Assembly (NCBI GenBank): GCA_002928965.1
Contig: PERU01000003.1
Coordinates: 1-64,000 of the forward strand
DNA: 64,000 nucleotides
DNA from: Methylomonas sp.
GTDB taxonomy: Bacteria; Pseudomonadota; Gammaproteobacteria; Methylococcales; Methylomonadaceae
Direction: 5' to 3'
Part shown: one piece after another, positions 33,069 through 42,174 of the stretch
Layout: each line of letters starts with the position of its first letter
Position numbering within the stretch: the first letter of the stretch is position 1
Notes under the pieces: generated by a model
What the model was told of the DNA's origin: nothing
The model's input: the letters and a program-made list of their open reading frames with translations, nothing else
Databases searched by the model: none
Made by a program: the position numbers and the translations under genes

Positions 33069-33890
33069 ATGCAGGTATTTACAAATATTGGCGGCTTTAT
33101 CATCGATATGGATGGTGTGCTGTGGCATGGCGATCAGGCTCAACCGGGTTTGTCAGAGTTTTTCCAGATTTTGCGGGATTTAAATTTACCGTTTGTTTTG
33201 GCAACCAATAATGCCAGCATCACTGCAGAACAGTATGTCAACAAATTGGCTTATATGGGTGTTGAAATAGCCTTGAAGGATATTTTGACATCCGGTATGG
33301 CAACAGCCTTGTATTTGTCGGAACGTTATCAACCCGCAACAACCCGCGTCTTTGTAATCGGCAGTCAAGGCGCCAGCCAGCCATTACTGGACAAAGGCTT
33401 TATTTTGGCGGATCAGCAGGATACCGAAGCAGCTCAGTTAGTGGTGTGCGGTTTGGATAAAGCCTTGACTTGGGACAAGCTTTGTATGGCAGCATTGCAT
33501 ATTCAGGCAGGTGCTGGATTTTATGGTACCAACAGTGATGTGACCTTACCGACTGAACGGGGTTTTTTACCAGGGAATGGCGCTACGCTGGCAGCGCTGA
33601 CGGCGGCAACCGGGGTAAAACCGACCACCATTGGCAAACCAGCCCCTATCATCTATCAGCAAGCTTTGGCGCTTTTAGGTGTGGCAGCAGAGCAGGTAGT
33701 CGCAATTGGTGACAGGCTGGATACCGACATTTTGGGCGCCGTGCAGACGGGAATACGCAGTGTACTTGTGCTGTCGGGCATTTCTCAAGCAAGCGATATA
33801 GAAGCACTCGATTACAGTCCAACCTGGGTCATGCAGGATATTCAGGAAATTACCCAAGCCTTAGCAATACATCATAGGAAACAGGTATGA
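33069..33890 (+). CDS. NagD-type HAD-IIA phosphatase
   Basis: From the ATG at 33069 the product is 273 residues. The HAD motifs are FIIDMDGVLWHG (catalytic DxD), LATNNAS (motif II), a C2-type cap with GTNSDVTLPTERG, and GDRLDTDILGAVQTG (motif IV acidic pair). HAD-IIA enzymes dephosphorylate small phosphometabolites such as phosphoglycolate, pyridoxal phosphate or UMP. Its stop overlaps the dhaK start (ATGA), so the two are translationally coupled, which hints at a triose or glycerol-type phosphate substrate. The upstream TTG at 33054 is an alternative start. Confidence 0.87.
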   Translation: MQVFTNIGGFIIDMDGVLWHGDQAQPGLSEFFQILRDLNLPFVLATNNASITAEQYVNKLAYMGVEIALKDILTSGMATALYLSERYQPATTRVFVIGSQGASQPLLDKGFILADQQDTEAAQLVVCGLDKALTWDKLCMAALHIQAGAGFYGTNSDVTLPTERGFLPGNGATLAALTAATGVKPTTIGKPAPIIYQQALALLGVAAEQVVAIGDRLDTDILGAVQTGIRSVLVLSGISQASDIEALDYSPTWVMQDIQEITQALAIHHRKQV

Positions 33891-34873
33891 AAAAATTTAT
33901 AGACAGTCCAGCCACTTTGTTGGACAACAGTTTGCAGGGGTTTGCCAAGGCCCATGCTGACATCGTTGAATACCATACGCAGCCCAATTTTATTTGCCGC
34001 AAATCGCTGAAAGCGGGCAAGGTGGCGTTGATTTCCGGCGGAGGCTCCGGGCATGAGCCGCTGCACAGTGGTTTTGTGGGATTGGGTATGCTGGATGCCG
34101 CCTGTCCAGGTCAAATTTTCACTTCGCCCACGCCCGATCAGATGCTGGCCGCAGCCCAAACTGTTGATGGCGGGGCTGGGGTGTTATTCATCGTTAAAAA
34201 CTATGCTGGCGACGTGATGAATTTTGAAATGGCGTCTGAAATGCTTGAAACTCCAACCGCCACGGTACTGGTCAATGATGACGTGTCGTTGCCCAAAAAT
34301 CATAGCATAGGGCGGCGCGGGGTGGCGGGCACAACTGTAGTAGAAAAAATAGTGGGTGCAGCTGCAGAACAAGGTTACGACCTGTCGGCTTGTAAAGCCT
34401 TGGGCGAGCGTGTGGTGCAGGCGACTGCATCGATGGGGGTAGCGTTGACCAGTTGTACAGTACCGGCATTGGGACATCCCACCTTTGAACTGGCCGAAAA
34501 TGAAATCGAAATCGGTGTGGGTATCCACGGTGAGCGCGGGCGGGAAACCGGGCAACTGGTTTCGGCCAGTGAAATCGTGGCGCAGGTGGCCGGACACATC
34601 CAAGAGGCGTTGCAACCTCAGCCTGGTCAAAGGGTGTTGTTACATGTCAACGGTTTTGGTGGGACGCCGTTGGTGGAATTGCATTTTATCTATGAATTGG
34701 CTTGGCAATTCTGGCATCAAAAAGGCTTGGATATTCAACGCTCCCTGGTCGGGAATTTCACAACTTCACTGGATATGGCAGGTTGTTCATTAACACTGAC
34801 ATTGCTGGACGAAGAACTGTTGCGTTTGTGGGATGCACCGGTTAATACCGCTGCGTTGCGCTGGGGGTGTTAA
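33887..34873 (+). CDS. dhaK: Dihydroxyacetone kinase subunit DhaK
   Basis: This 328-residue protein matches DhaK throughout: KVALISGGGSGHEPLHSGFVG (substrate pocket), IVKNYAGDVMNFEMA, RGVAGTTVVEKI and IGVGIHGERGRE, whose histidine forms the covalent hemiaminal with dihydroxyacetone. It supplies the substrate-binding half of the kinase. DhaL, the nucleotide-binding half, is encoded convergently just downstream and not in the same operon. Confidence 0.93.
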   Translation: MKKFIDSPATLLDNSLQGFAKAHADIVEYHTQPNFICRKSLKAGKVALISGGGSGHEPLHSGFVGLGMLDAACPGQIFTSPTPDQMLAAAQTVDGGAGVLFIVKNYAGDVMNFEMASEMLETPTATVLVNDDVSLPKNHSIGRRGVAGTTVVEKIVGAAAEQGYDLSACKALGERVVQATASMGVALTSCTVPALGHPTFELAENEIEIGVGIHGERGRETGQLVSASEIVAQVAGHIQEALQPQPGQRVLLHVNGFGGTPLVELHFIYELAWQFWHQKGLDIQRSLVGNFTTSLDMAGCSLTLTLLDEELLRLWDAPVNTAALRWGC

Positions 34874-34924
34874 GTTTGATAGGCTAAAGCCGCGGGCGCG
34901 AGCCTGTGCCTATTTTGGGAAAAA

Positions 34925-35566
34925 TCAACTGGCTGCCGCTTGCTGCAACTGATCAGCAATTGCCGCAATCATCAACTGGGCTGTTTTTGCTCCGGCATCG
35001 ATATGCCCTTTGCTGCGTTCCCCTAAAAATGAAGCACGCCCTTTGGTGGCGAGCATTTCGCGGGTATTTTCCACCCCATTTTCAGCTACGCTGCAAACCG
35101 TGTCCAAAATCTCAGCCAGGGTTTTGCTTGAGGCTACCGATTGTTTTAAAGCCTGAGCAACAGGTACCCAGACGTCTAACATGGTTTTTTCGCCGACATC
35201 TGCTTTTCCACGTTGTTTGACGGCTTCCACGGCTAACGCAAAGGCTTCGGTAAACGTATCTATGTTGACCGGCTTGTCTTTGCTATTTTTAGCCAGACTC
35301 AGGAACAACGTTGCATACAGCGAACCGGATGCTCCGCCAATCGCCGCCATGACTGTCATGCCAATTTTTTGCCAAGCCGCGGGCCAGTCTAAATTGACGA
35401 TGTCATTGCTATGCGTTTGTAAGGCCTCAATACCACGCTGCAAGTTATAGACATGATCTCCGTCGCCTATGGCTTGATCCAATTCGGTTACTGCATCGGC
35501 ATGTTGGTTAATACTGGCGGAAATCCGATTAATAATCTCAGGAAACTGTGCGGGCGTGATCGGCAT
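34925..35566 (-). CDS. dhaL: Dihydroxyacetone kinase subunit DhaL
   Basis: From the ATG at 35566 the product is 213 residues. DLDQAIGDGDHVYNLQRG-type sequence carries the Mg-binding aspartates (AIGDGDH), GGASGSLYATLFL forms the ADP-binding turn, and KGRASFLGERSKGHIDAGA is the C-terminal signature. DhaL binds ADP or ATP and passes phosphate to dihydroxyacetone on DhaK. No PTS component DhaM is visible, so direct ATP use is possible. The longer frame to 35632 adds 22 residues without a family match. Confidence 0.92.
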   Translation of the reverse strand: MPITPAQFPEIINRISASINQHADAVTELDQAIGDGDHVYNLQRGIEALQTHSNDIVNLDWPAAWQKIGMTVMAAIGGASGSLYATLFLSLAKNSKDKPVNIDTFTEAFALAVEAVKQRGKADVGEKTMLDVWVPVAQALKQSVASSKTLAEILDTVCSVAENGVENTREMLATKGRASFLGERSKGHIDAGAKTAQLMIAAIADQLQQAAAS

Positions 35567-35791
35567 ACGGGCTCCAATGAGGCAAAATTCATTTTCAGCA
35601 TAGCCTTTGCTACGGTGGCTGTCCAGCATCAAAGGCTGGGTTTATGTGTACAATCTTGGCTGACTGCGTCAACATGCCGCATGTATGAGAGGGCTATTTC
35701 GGGCATGAGCGGAAGGCAAATCAGTTAAAATTAAACAGTTAAATACATAATCCCGGATTAAATCCAGTCACACAAAGCAAATGGAATCGAG

Positions 35792-38197
35792 ATGTACACG
35801 ACAAGAAAAAAAACTATTCTGAAAAATCTAGGCATTGCGGTATTGAGTACAGGATTGGTAGCCTGCGATGGTGCTGATGAGCGAAAAGCCAAATACATGG
35901 AAGAGGGTAGTCAGCTATTAAAAGCCGGTGATTATGAAAAGGCTCAATTGGCATATAAAAACGTGTTGCAAATTGACCCCAAAAACTGGGAAAGCCGCTA
36001 TCAAATGGCGGAAACCCTGAGTAAACAGGGCAAAATCGAAAATGCTTTTAAAGAGTACAATACCATTGTCGCAAATGACGAAAGTCATGTTATGGCCCGC
36101 GTGCGGGTAGGGCAATTGTTGTTGTTGAATCGCGCCGTCGACGAAGCCGAAAAAATGGCCAATGAAGCCTTGGCCAAAGAACCAGATAATACTGAAGCCC
36201 TAGTGCTGCATGCCGGCATTTCAATGGCAAAAAACAATACCGATGCTGCCGCAAAAGCTGTTGAAAAAGCCCTCCAAAAAAACCCCGACGATGTTTCGGC
36301 TACGTTGATGTCGGCTTCGATCAAGATTAAGAACAACCAAACTGACGATGCGATTGCCCTGTTAAAACAAGCCATCGATAAAAAATCAGACAGCATTCCC
36401 TTGCGCACCATGCTGGTGGGCATCTATGCACGCAACAAGCAAATACCAGAGGCTGAGGCATTGCTTGAGGCCATCATTACCCAACAGCCAACAGAAGTGC
36501 AGCATTATAAAAATCTGGCTTTATTTCAGGTTGGCACCAGTCAACTGGATAAAGCGGAAGCCACTTTGCGTGGCGCTGTGCAGACGTTACCGGAGAGTGA
36601 CGCAGCAAAATCCAATCTGATCGACTTTCTGGTAGAAAAACGCAGCCTGGAGGTGGCAATCAAAGAATTATTGCCGATTATCGAACAGCAACCGGATGCT
36701 TATGCATTGAAGTTTAAATTGGTTTCTTTGTACGCAGCCAACAAACAGGCGGATAAGGCAGAAGAAACCCTCAAACAAGTCGTTGAGCAAGACAAATTAG
36801 GTCCAAACGGCATTTCAGCGCGCAATAAACTGGCTACCTACTACGCAGCCAACAAACGCGGCGATGAAGCCAAAACTCTGATCAAGGACGTATTGGATGC
36901 CAATCCACGGGATGGCGAAGCATTGACCTTACGCGGCCAATTTGCCTTGGCTGAAAACAAAATACCTGATGCGATCGGCGATTTCCGTTCCGTCCTGGTT
37001 GATCAGCCCAACAACACCAATGTCCTGAAGCTGCTGGCCGCCACACATCTGCGTAATAAAGAGCCGGAATTAGCCAAAGAGAACATGGAAAAAGTGGTGG
37101 CAATCACGCCTGCGGATGAAACCGCCAGACTCGATTTGGCCAGTCTGCACATGCAAGCGGGCAAAGAGGAATTGGCCAGACAACAAATTAACGAGTTGAT
37201 AAAGGCAAACCCGAAAAGTCAAAAAGGCCTGGAAAGTCTGTTCAAGTTGGAAGTCAGCAAAAAACAATGGCTCAAGGCGCAAGAAGTGGCCAAGCAAGTG
37301 CAGGATACCTTTCCGGATGATGCAGCAGGTTTCTATATGTCTGCCTTAGGTTATCAGGCAGAAGGTAATCTCGATGCCGCCATTGAAGCCTTTAAACAGG
37401 CATTGGCTAAAAAACCGGATGCCATTGAGCCTCTGACTGAGTTGGTCAAAACTTACATGGCGCAAAAACAGCCTGAAAAAGCCAAAGCCGAATTGCAGAC
37501 AGTGATCAAACGTCATGCCGACCACTTCATTGCCTACAATTTGTTGGGCAGCATTTATCTCAGTGAACAAAAGTTCGCAGACGCTAAAACTGCTCTGAAC
37601 AAAGCAGCGCAAATCAAACCGGATTGGTTTAGCCCTTATAGGAATCTGGCTCTTGCTGAATTGGTACAGAAAAACAAAGCCGAAGCCATCAAAATTTATA
37701 CCAATGGCATTGAAAAAACCAAAGGTGCCATGGAGTTGGTAGAAGATTTAGCCAGGCTGTATCACAGCGAGGGTCAGCATGAAAAGGTTTTGGCGTTATA
37801 TGAAGATTCTTATAAACGCTATCCGCAATCCGCGTTAACTGTCAACAATCTGGCCAGCTATTTATCCGATTATGCCGATACCCCGGCCAACCTGGATCGA
37901 GCAGCACAGATAGCCGAGCCTTTGTCCAAATCCAATAATGCCAGCTTTCTGGATACCGTAGGCTGGATTGCCTACAAACAGGACAAACTGGAGTTGGCTG
38001 CCAGTATGCTGAACAAGGCATTGGAAGTTGATCCGGCTTCACCGATGACCAATTACCATATTGGTATGTTGTATTTCAAACAAAACGACAAAGTCAAAGC
38101 CGAGCAGCATTTGCAAAAAGCCCTGGATTCAAAAGCCAATTTTGATGGCATCGAGCAGGTGAAACAAACTTTGGAAAAAATCAAACAAGGTGGTTGA
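35792..38197 (+). CDS. Long TPR lipoprotein of the PEP-CTERM/XrtA polysaccharide system (PrsT-like)
   Basis: This 801-residue protein begins with a lipoprotein signal ending STGLVACDG (acylated Cys about 25) and is otherwise an array of about 20 TPR units, recognisable by repeats such as GDYEKAQLAYKNVLQIDP, GNLDAAIEAFKQALAKKPD and LELAASMLNKALEVDP. This matches the PrsT-type TPR lipoproteins found with XrtA exosortase EPS loci. It is probably an outer-membrane-anchored periplasmic scaffold for polymer assembly. The convergent genes beyond the hairpin at 38210 are EPS export genes, which supports the assignment. No exosortase lies in the window. Confidence 0.82.
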   Translation: MYTTRKKTILKNLGIAVLSTGLVACDGADERKAKYMEEGSQLLKAGDYEKAQLAYKNVLQIDPKNWESRYQMAETLSKQGKIENAFKEYNTIVANDESHVMARVRVGQLLLLNRAVDEAEKMANEALAKEPDNTEALVLHAGISMAKNNTDAAAKAVEKALQKNPDDVSATLMSASIKIKNNQTDDAIALLKQAIDKKSDSIPLRTMLVGIYARNKQIPEAEALLEAIITQQPTEVQHYKNLALFQVGTSQLDKAEATLRGAVQTLPESDAAKSNLIDFLVEKRSLEVAIKELLPIIEQQPDAYALKFKLVSLYAANKQADKAEETLKQVVEQDKLGPNGISARNKLATYYAANKRGDEAKTLIKDVLDANPRDGEALTLRGQFALAENKIPDAIGDFRSVLVDQPNNTNVLKLLAATHLRNKEPELAKENMEKVVAITPADETARLDLASLHMQAGKEELARQQINELIKANPKSQKGLESLFKLEVSKKQWLKAQEVAKQVQDTFPDDAAGFYMSALGYQAEGNLDAAIEAFKQALAKKPDAIEPLTELVKTYMAQKQPEKAKAELQTVIKRHADHFIAYNLLGSIYLSEQKFADAKTALNKAAQIKPDWFSPYRNLALAELVQKNKAEAIKIYTNGIEKTKGAMELVEDLARLYHSEGQHEKVLALYEDSYKRYPQSALTVNNLASYLSDYADTPANLDRAAQIAEPLSKSNNASFLDTVGWIAYKQDKLELAASMLNKALEVDPASPMTNYHIGMLYFKQNDKVKAEQHLQKALDSKANFDGIEQVKQTLEKIKQGG

Positions 38198-38209
38198 TAG
38201 TTGAACTTT

Positions 38210-38240
38210 ACCGGTTATCGCCGCAAAAGCGGTAACCGGT
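38210..38240. terminator. Strong hairpin between convergent EPS genes
   Basis: ACCGGTTA pairs perfectly with TAACCGGT, and inside it GCCGC pairs with GCGG around AAAA. The hairpin begins 12 bases after the TPR lipoprotein stop and lies about 65 bases beyond the end of the opposing EPS operon. It has no long T-run, so it may be a terminator for either strand or an mRNA 3' cap. Confidence 0.5.
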
Positions 38241-38305
38241 ACTCACTATCTAAAGCGAGACAGCGGCGCGATTAACCTAACCGCCGGCAATTGGCAAGAA
38301 ACATC

Positions 38306-39073
38306 TTAAAACGGGATTTTGTGGTCGGTGGATTTATTAAATACCGTACCCAGCACATTAATATCTTTTAACAGTGATGCAGCGTGTTTTAGTTCGTCAC
38401 TTTTGGTTTTACCTTCCTCCACCACCAATAACAAACAATCCACATAGGGTGAAAAACCTAATGTGTCGTCTTGCGAAAGAATAGGCGGCATATCGAAAAT
38501 AATGATTCGGGATGGATAGCGGCTTTTCAATTCATTGACCAGCCTGACCATTTTGGGTGATCGCAACATTTCAGTTGAATTGAACATCGGTTTACCGGCG
38601 GGTAATACCACCAATCGTTCCACACCAGGATTGATAAACATTGAGCTGATTTCCTTGTCATGCAACAAATAATCACTTAAACCGGTATCCGTCTGAATGC
38701 CGAAAAAGTTGCTGATGGCCGGATTCTGAAAATTGGCGTCGACTAATAACGCGGTTCTATCCAGTTCCATGGCAATGCTAATCGCTAAATTGGTGGCAGT
38801 CAGACTGGTGCCGGTTTTAGCGCTGGTGCTGGAAATGGCAAGGGTGTTCCATTCCATGGCATCCATGCTTTGCAGGCAGCGAGTCCTCAGCATCCTGTAG
38901 GCTTCCAGCCATGGACCGGGCGTAAAAGCCGAAATGATGCGGTTTTCCCTGAGTAACTGGTTATTCGGGGTGTGCACACGGGTTTGACTGTAAGCGATGT
39001 TGATACCATCCTGGTTGGTATGGTCGCCAATTGAAGGTTTGGTGTTTTCTGCGAGGGTTTGAATAGAATTCAT
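38306..39073 (-). CDS. Tyrosine-autokinase-like ATPase of EPS operon, P-loop lysine missing
   Basis: This 255-residue protein has the plan of CpsD/CapB-type BY-kinases that follow Wzz genes: Walker A' TALLVDANFQNPAI (107-120), Walker B IIIFDMPPIL (190-199) and LLLVVEEGKTK. The Walker A itself reads SSTSAKTGTSLTATNLAI (81-98), where the usual GxGK[ST] lysine is replaced by threonine. No C-terminal tyrosine cluster is present; the protein ends HKIPF. It may bind nucleotide weakly or act as a non-catalytic partner of the adjacent Wzz protein. It is the last gene of a four-gene minus-strand operon. Confidence 0.78.
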   Translation of the reverse strand: MNSIQTLAENTKPSIGDHTNQDGINIAYSQTRVHTPNNQLLRENRIISAFTPGPWLEAYRMLRTRCLQSMDAMEWNTLAISSTSAKTGTSLTATNLAISIAMELDRTALLVDANFQNPAISNFFGIQTDTGLSDYLLHDKEISSMFINPGVERLVVLPAGKPMFNSTEMLRSPKMVRLVNELKSRYPSRIIIFDMPPILSQDDTLGFSPYVDCLLLVVEEGKTKSDELKHAASLLKDINVLGTVFNKSTDHKIPF

Positions 39074-39089
39074 GGCTAATCTCGATTAA

Positions 39090-40835
39090 TTATAATCCGC
39101 CTGCTACACGCAGCAGTTTGTACCAAAATACGTCCAGCGGCATGAACAGGAAATGGAAAATCAGTGTCGCTATCAAGCCGATCGCCAATGCGGTTATTAG
39201 CAAAATTTGCCGCTGGGCGCGATGTTTTTGCTTTTCTGCTTGGCTTTCCAAATAAGGAATGGTAGCTAACGGGGTAACACCAAGAATATTGGCAATGCCT
39301 TTCTCACTGTGAATGCTGGAATCCATCACCTCAGCCAGCGCCACCGTACCAAATCCGCCGGCTATCGCCAGCACAAAGCCTAAAAATAGTATGGCGATCC
39401 GGTTTGGACTGACGGGTTCCAATGGCTCTTGGGGGGGATCGATTAACGTAAAGCGTTCGCCTTTCTTTTCAATTTCCAGTTGCTGGGAAATTTGTGCTTC
39501 CATTTCGCGCGCGCTGACTTCCTGGTAACGCTGGTTGGTATTATTCAGTTCTTGCACTAGATCCATGTAGTCTTTTTCTACCAACGGCGACTGCATCAGG
39601 TCATTACGCAGTTCTTCAATTTTGGCTTTGATTTTTTCGCGGGTAAAGTCAATTGATTTGATGTCAGAGGTGGCCGCCTCAAGTTGCGATTTAAGCGTAA
39701 TGTAGGCTGGATTATCAGGTTCGATGTTTACGTTGGAATAGCTGGTTTGACCGGCTTCTGTCAAAGCCTGTTGCAATGAAGACATTTGTTTTTGCAGCTT
39801 GATCACATCCGGGTGTTTATCGGAATACTGTTTCAGCAACACAGCCAGTTCGGCTTTGGTTTCGGTCAGTTCGGCATTCAGCTTGTTCAAATCGGTATTG
39901 GAACCGATTTCTTTTTGTAACGAATCGATTTCCCGCTTAGTCTTGATCACGTCCGGGTGATTATCGGAATAACGCGCCACTAAAGAAGGATATTGCGATT
40001 GCAACTCTTTCAGACGGTCCTTCATATCAAACACCCGGTTGCCGACAGCATTGGTCGCCATGGCGTTTGGATCGATTTGCGCCAATTGGCCTTCAAGATA
40101 GAAACGACGCTCAATGGCAGAACGCTCCTGGCTATCCAAACTCATCAACTGATTGTTCAAGGACGATAATTCCTGTTGATTCAATTGATTGGCTTCGGGT
40201 AATTGGTGCAGGTTGTGTTCTTTAAAACTGGCCAGTTTGCCTTGTAATTGTTGAATTTTATCTTTTAAACGACGGGCTTCTTCACTCAAAAACAAGGCCG
40301 CATTTTCAGCGGACTCGGTTCTGGATTTAATGTTCTCTTTCAAAAACAACGAAGTGAGCTCATTGGCGACACGTTGCGCCAATACCGCAGAATGATCATC
40401 GAATGTCAGAGCAAAAGCGATAGTTGCCTTAGTGGGAGCACCGCTGCGCGGGTCGATCACGTCGGCGCTGATGGTTTCCACTTTAATACTTTTGCGCATT
40501 TTTTCTAAAATCACTTCTTCTGTTTTGGATTTGCGATCATCTGCGTAAAGATCGTATTTTTTGATGATTTCCACCAGATTGGAACGCGACATGATGCGCT
40601 GGCTGATAATCTGAATACGTTGGTCTGCAAAAGTGGTAACGGTTGATTTGACCAGTTCGGAAGGGATTTCCTGCTCTTCAATCAGGATGGTCGCTGCCGA
40701 GCGAAAAGTGGACGGCAAAACCACAGCCAGAATCACACTGAGCAGGGCAATGACGATCAGCGGGATGATTAAAAATTTGCGACGTTTTTTGACAATCTTC
40801 AGATAATCTTTGATGTCGAGCGTTTGATTTTCCAC
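39090..40835 (-). CDS. Wzz/GumC-family polysaccharide chain-length protein
   Basis: This 581-residue inner membrane protein has an N-terminal helix (FLIIPLIVIALLSVILAVVL, 21-40), long periplasmic coiled coils (about 180-460), a PxxP-type juxtamembrane segment (LIDPPQEPLEPVSPNR) and C-terminal helices at about 481-502 and 550-570. An internal 48-residue duplication places YSDNHPDVIK (289-298) and YSDKHPDVIK (337-346) in tandem. It determines EPS chain length together with the autokinase-like protein encoded 16 bases downstream. Unlike the Wzz-like protein at 17014, it has the usual C-terminus. Confidence 0.9.
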   Translation of the reverse strand: MENQTLDIKDYLKIVKKRRKFLIIPLIVIALLSVILAVVLPSTFRSAATILIEEQEIPSELVKSTVTTFADQRIQIISQRIMSRSNLVEIIKKYDLYADDRKSKTEEVILEKMRKSIKVETISADVIDPRSGAPTKATIAFALTFDDHSAVLAQRVANELTSLFLKENIKSRTESAENAALFLSEEARRLKDKIQQLQGKLASFKEHNLHQLPEANQLNQQELSSLNNQLMSLDSQERSAIERRFYLEGQLAQIDPNAMATNAVGNRVFDMKDRLKELQSQYPSLVARYSDNHPDVIKTKREIDSLQKEIGSNTDLNKLNAELTETKAELAVLLKQYSDKHPDVIKLQKQMSSLQQALTEAGQTSYSNVNIEPDNPAYITLKSQLEAATSDIKSIDFTREKIKAKIEELRNDLMQSPLVEKDYMDLVQELNNTNQRYQEVSAREMEAQISQQLEIEKKGERFTLIDPPQEPLEPVSPNRIAILFLGFVLAIAGGFGTVALAEVMDSSIHSEKGIANILGVTPLATIPYLESQAEKQKHRAQRQILLITALAIGLIATLIFHFLFMPLDVFWYKLLRVAGGL

Positions 40836-40836
40836 G

Positions 40837-42153
40837 TTATTTCACCTGGCGATTAATTTGTGGTTGGTAAGAAAATTGCAACTGTAAATTGTTGCCAATG
40901 GCAGAATCATTTAAAAACGAGAAATCCTGCTGTCGATAGGTATAAGACAAATCCAAATTGATCTCCGGTGTCCATCGCCAACGAAGGCTGGGAGTCAGCG
41001 TAGACAAAGTCCGGTTGTTATCGATAATATTATTAACGAAGGTTCGGGTATCCTCGGAAATCAAATAACTGGCTGTTAACGCGGTAGACCAACGTTCGTT
41101 CAAGTTATAAAGCAAATTACCGGAAAAATTGGTGGTTTGTTGCTGATTACCACTGCTGGACGGATTCAGTTGCTGGGCTGCACTTACTGAAAAATTACCC
41201 CATTCGGTTTTACGGTTTAAATTGGCTGAGAACACATGACCGCTGGCTTTAGTAGCTGGCGGGTTAACCAAATTAAAGACGTTATTCAAACCCAAAGGAA
41301 GTGGGTCAAATGTAACTGTTTCTAGGAAAGAGGTATGGTTTTCGGTTTGCCGCATACCTGCCGATAATGCAAGTTGGGTTTGCTCGTCGTATTGATATTG
41401 CAGGCCACCGCGATACAGAAAATTAGTGGATTGTTGTTCGAATTTAGAGCCTGTAGAACGGTTTGTTATAGAATTATCAGGTAGTAATAAATTTTGACTG
41501 GTATTCGAATTATTAGAAGAATTGAACACCGAATATTCACCCGAAAAATTGAAAGTCAGTTGCTGTGAATAGGTATGGAAAAATGTCGCTGTCAATTGCT
41601 GATTATCGTAGTCAGAATAACCTAAATTATTCGCCAAAGCTTCTGTACGATCAAAAGCAACATCCACATAGTTATAACTTAACTGCAGCGCATTCCTTTC
41701 GGTGAAATTGTAAGTGAAACTGGGTGCCAGTGATCGCGTGGTGCGAGGCACCTGAACCTGCAAATTACCTGAACCATCTAAATCTAACTGGGTGTTAATT
41801 GATGATTGCACCGCATATTGCGCAGCTATATCGGTTTTAAAGCGTTCACCGGTAAACTGATGATTCATGTTGGCAATTTTCTCGGATAAATCCAGTTCGG
41901 ATTCGCCGTGATAAATCAGTTCATTCCAATTCAGATTGGCATTCAAGGCATGATTTTCAGCCATGTAACCCAACAGCACGCCCGGCGACAAGGTGGTGAT
42001 CAAATTATCCCGAGTCGGATTGATTTGCATGCGCAGGTTATCCGTATAACGCTCAGTTGCAGAGAATCTGGGGTCAAATAACCAGTCGAATGCCTGACAA
42101 TTGCCGCTGAAAACAGCTAGGGCCGGAAGCAACAGCTTGGAATTGAACTTCAT
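40837..42153 (-). CDS. Outer membrane beta-barrel protein of EPS export
   Basis: This 438-residue protein starts with a signal peptide (KLLLPALAVFSGNCQA) and is composed of alternating strands rich in Asn, Gln, Thr and Tyr, such as YTDNLRMQINPTRDNLIT and LDLSYTYRQQDFSF, ending LQLQFSYQPQINRQVK. Position and composition match the beta-barrel proteins (TIGR03016-like) paired with XrtA EPS loci. It probably forms or assists the outer membrane passage. Its stop and the next start are one base apart, so this gene and the Wzz gene are coupled. Confidence 0.75.
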   Translation of the reverse strand: MKFNSKLLLPALAVFSGNCQAFDWLFDPRFSATERYTDNLRMQINPTRDNLITTLSPGVLLGYMAENHALNANLNWNELIYHGESELDLSEKIANMNHQFTGERFKTDIAAQYAVQSSINTQLDLDGSGNLQVQVPRTTRSLAPSFTYNFTERNALQLSYNYVDVAFDRTEALANNLGYSDYDNQQLTATFFHTYSQQLTFNFSGEYSVFNSSNNSNTSQNLLLPDNSITNRSTGSKFEQQSTNFLYRGGLQYQYDEQTQLALSAGMRQTENHTSFLETVTFDPLPLGLNNVFNLVNPPATKASGHVFSANLNRKTEWGNFSVSAAQQLNPSSSGNQQQTTNFSGNLLYNLNERWSTALTASYLISEDTRTFVNNIIDNNRTLSTLTPSLRWRWTPEINLDLSYTYRQQDFSFLNDSAIGNNLQLQFSYQPQINRQVK

Positions 42154-42174
42154 TGAAAAATGACTCGACCTTGT

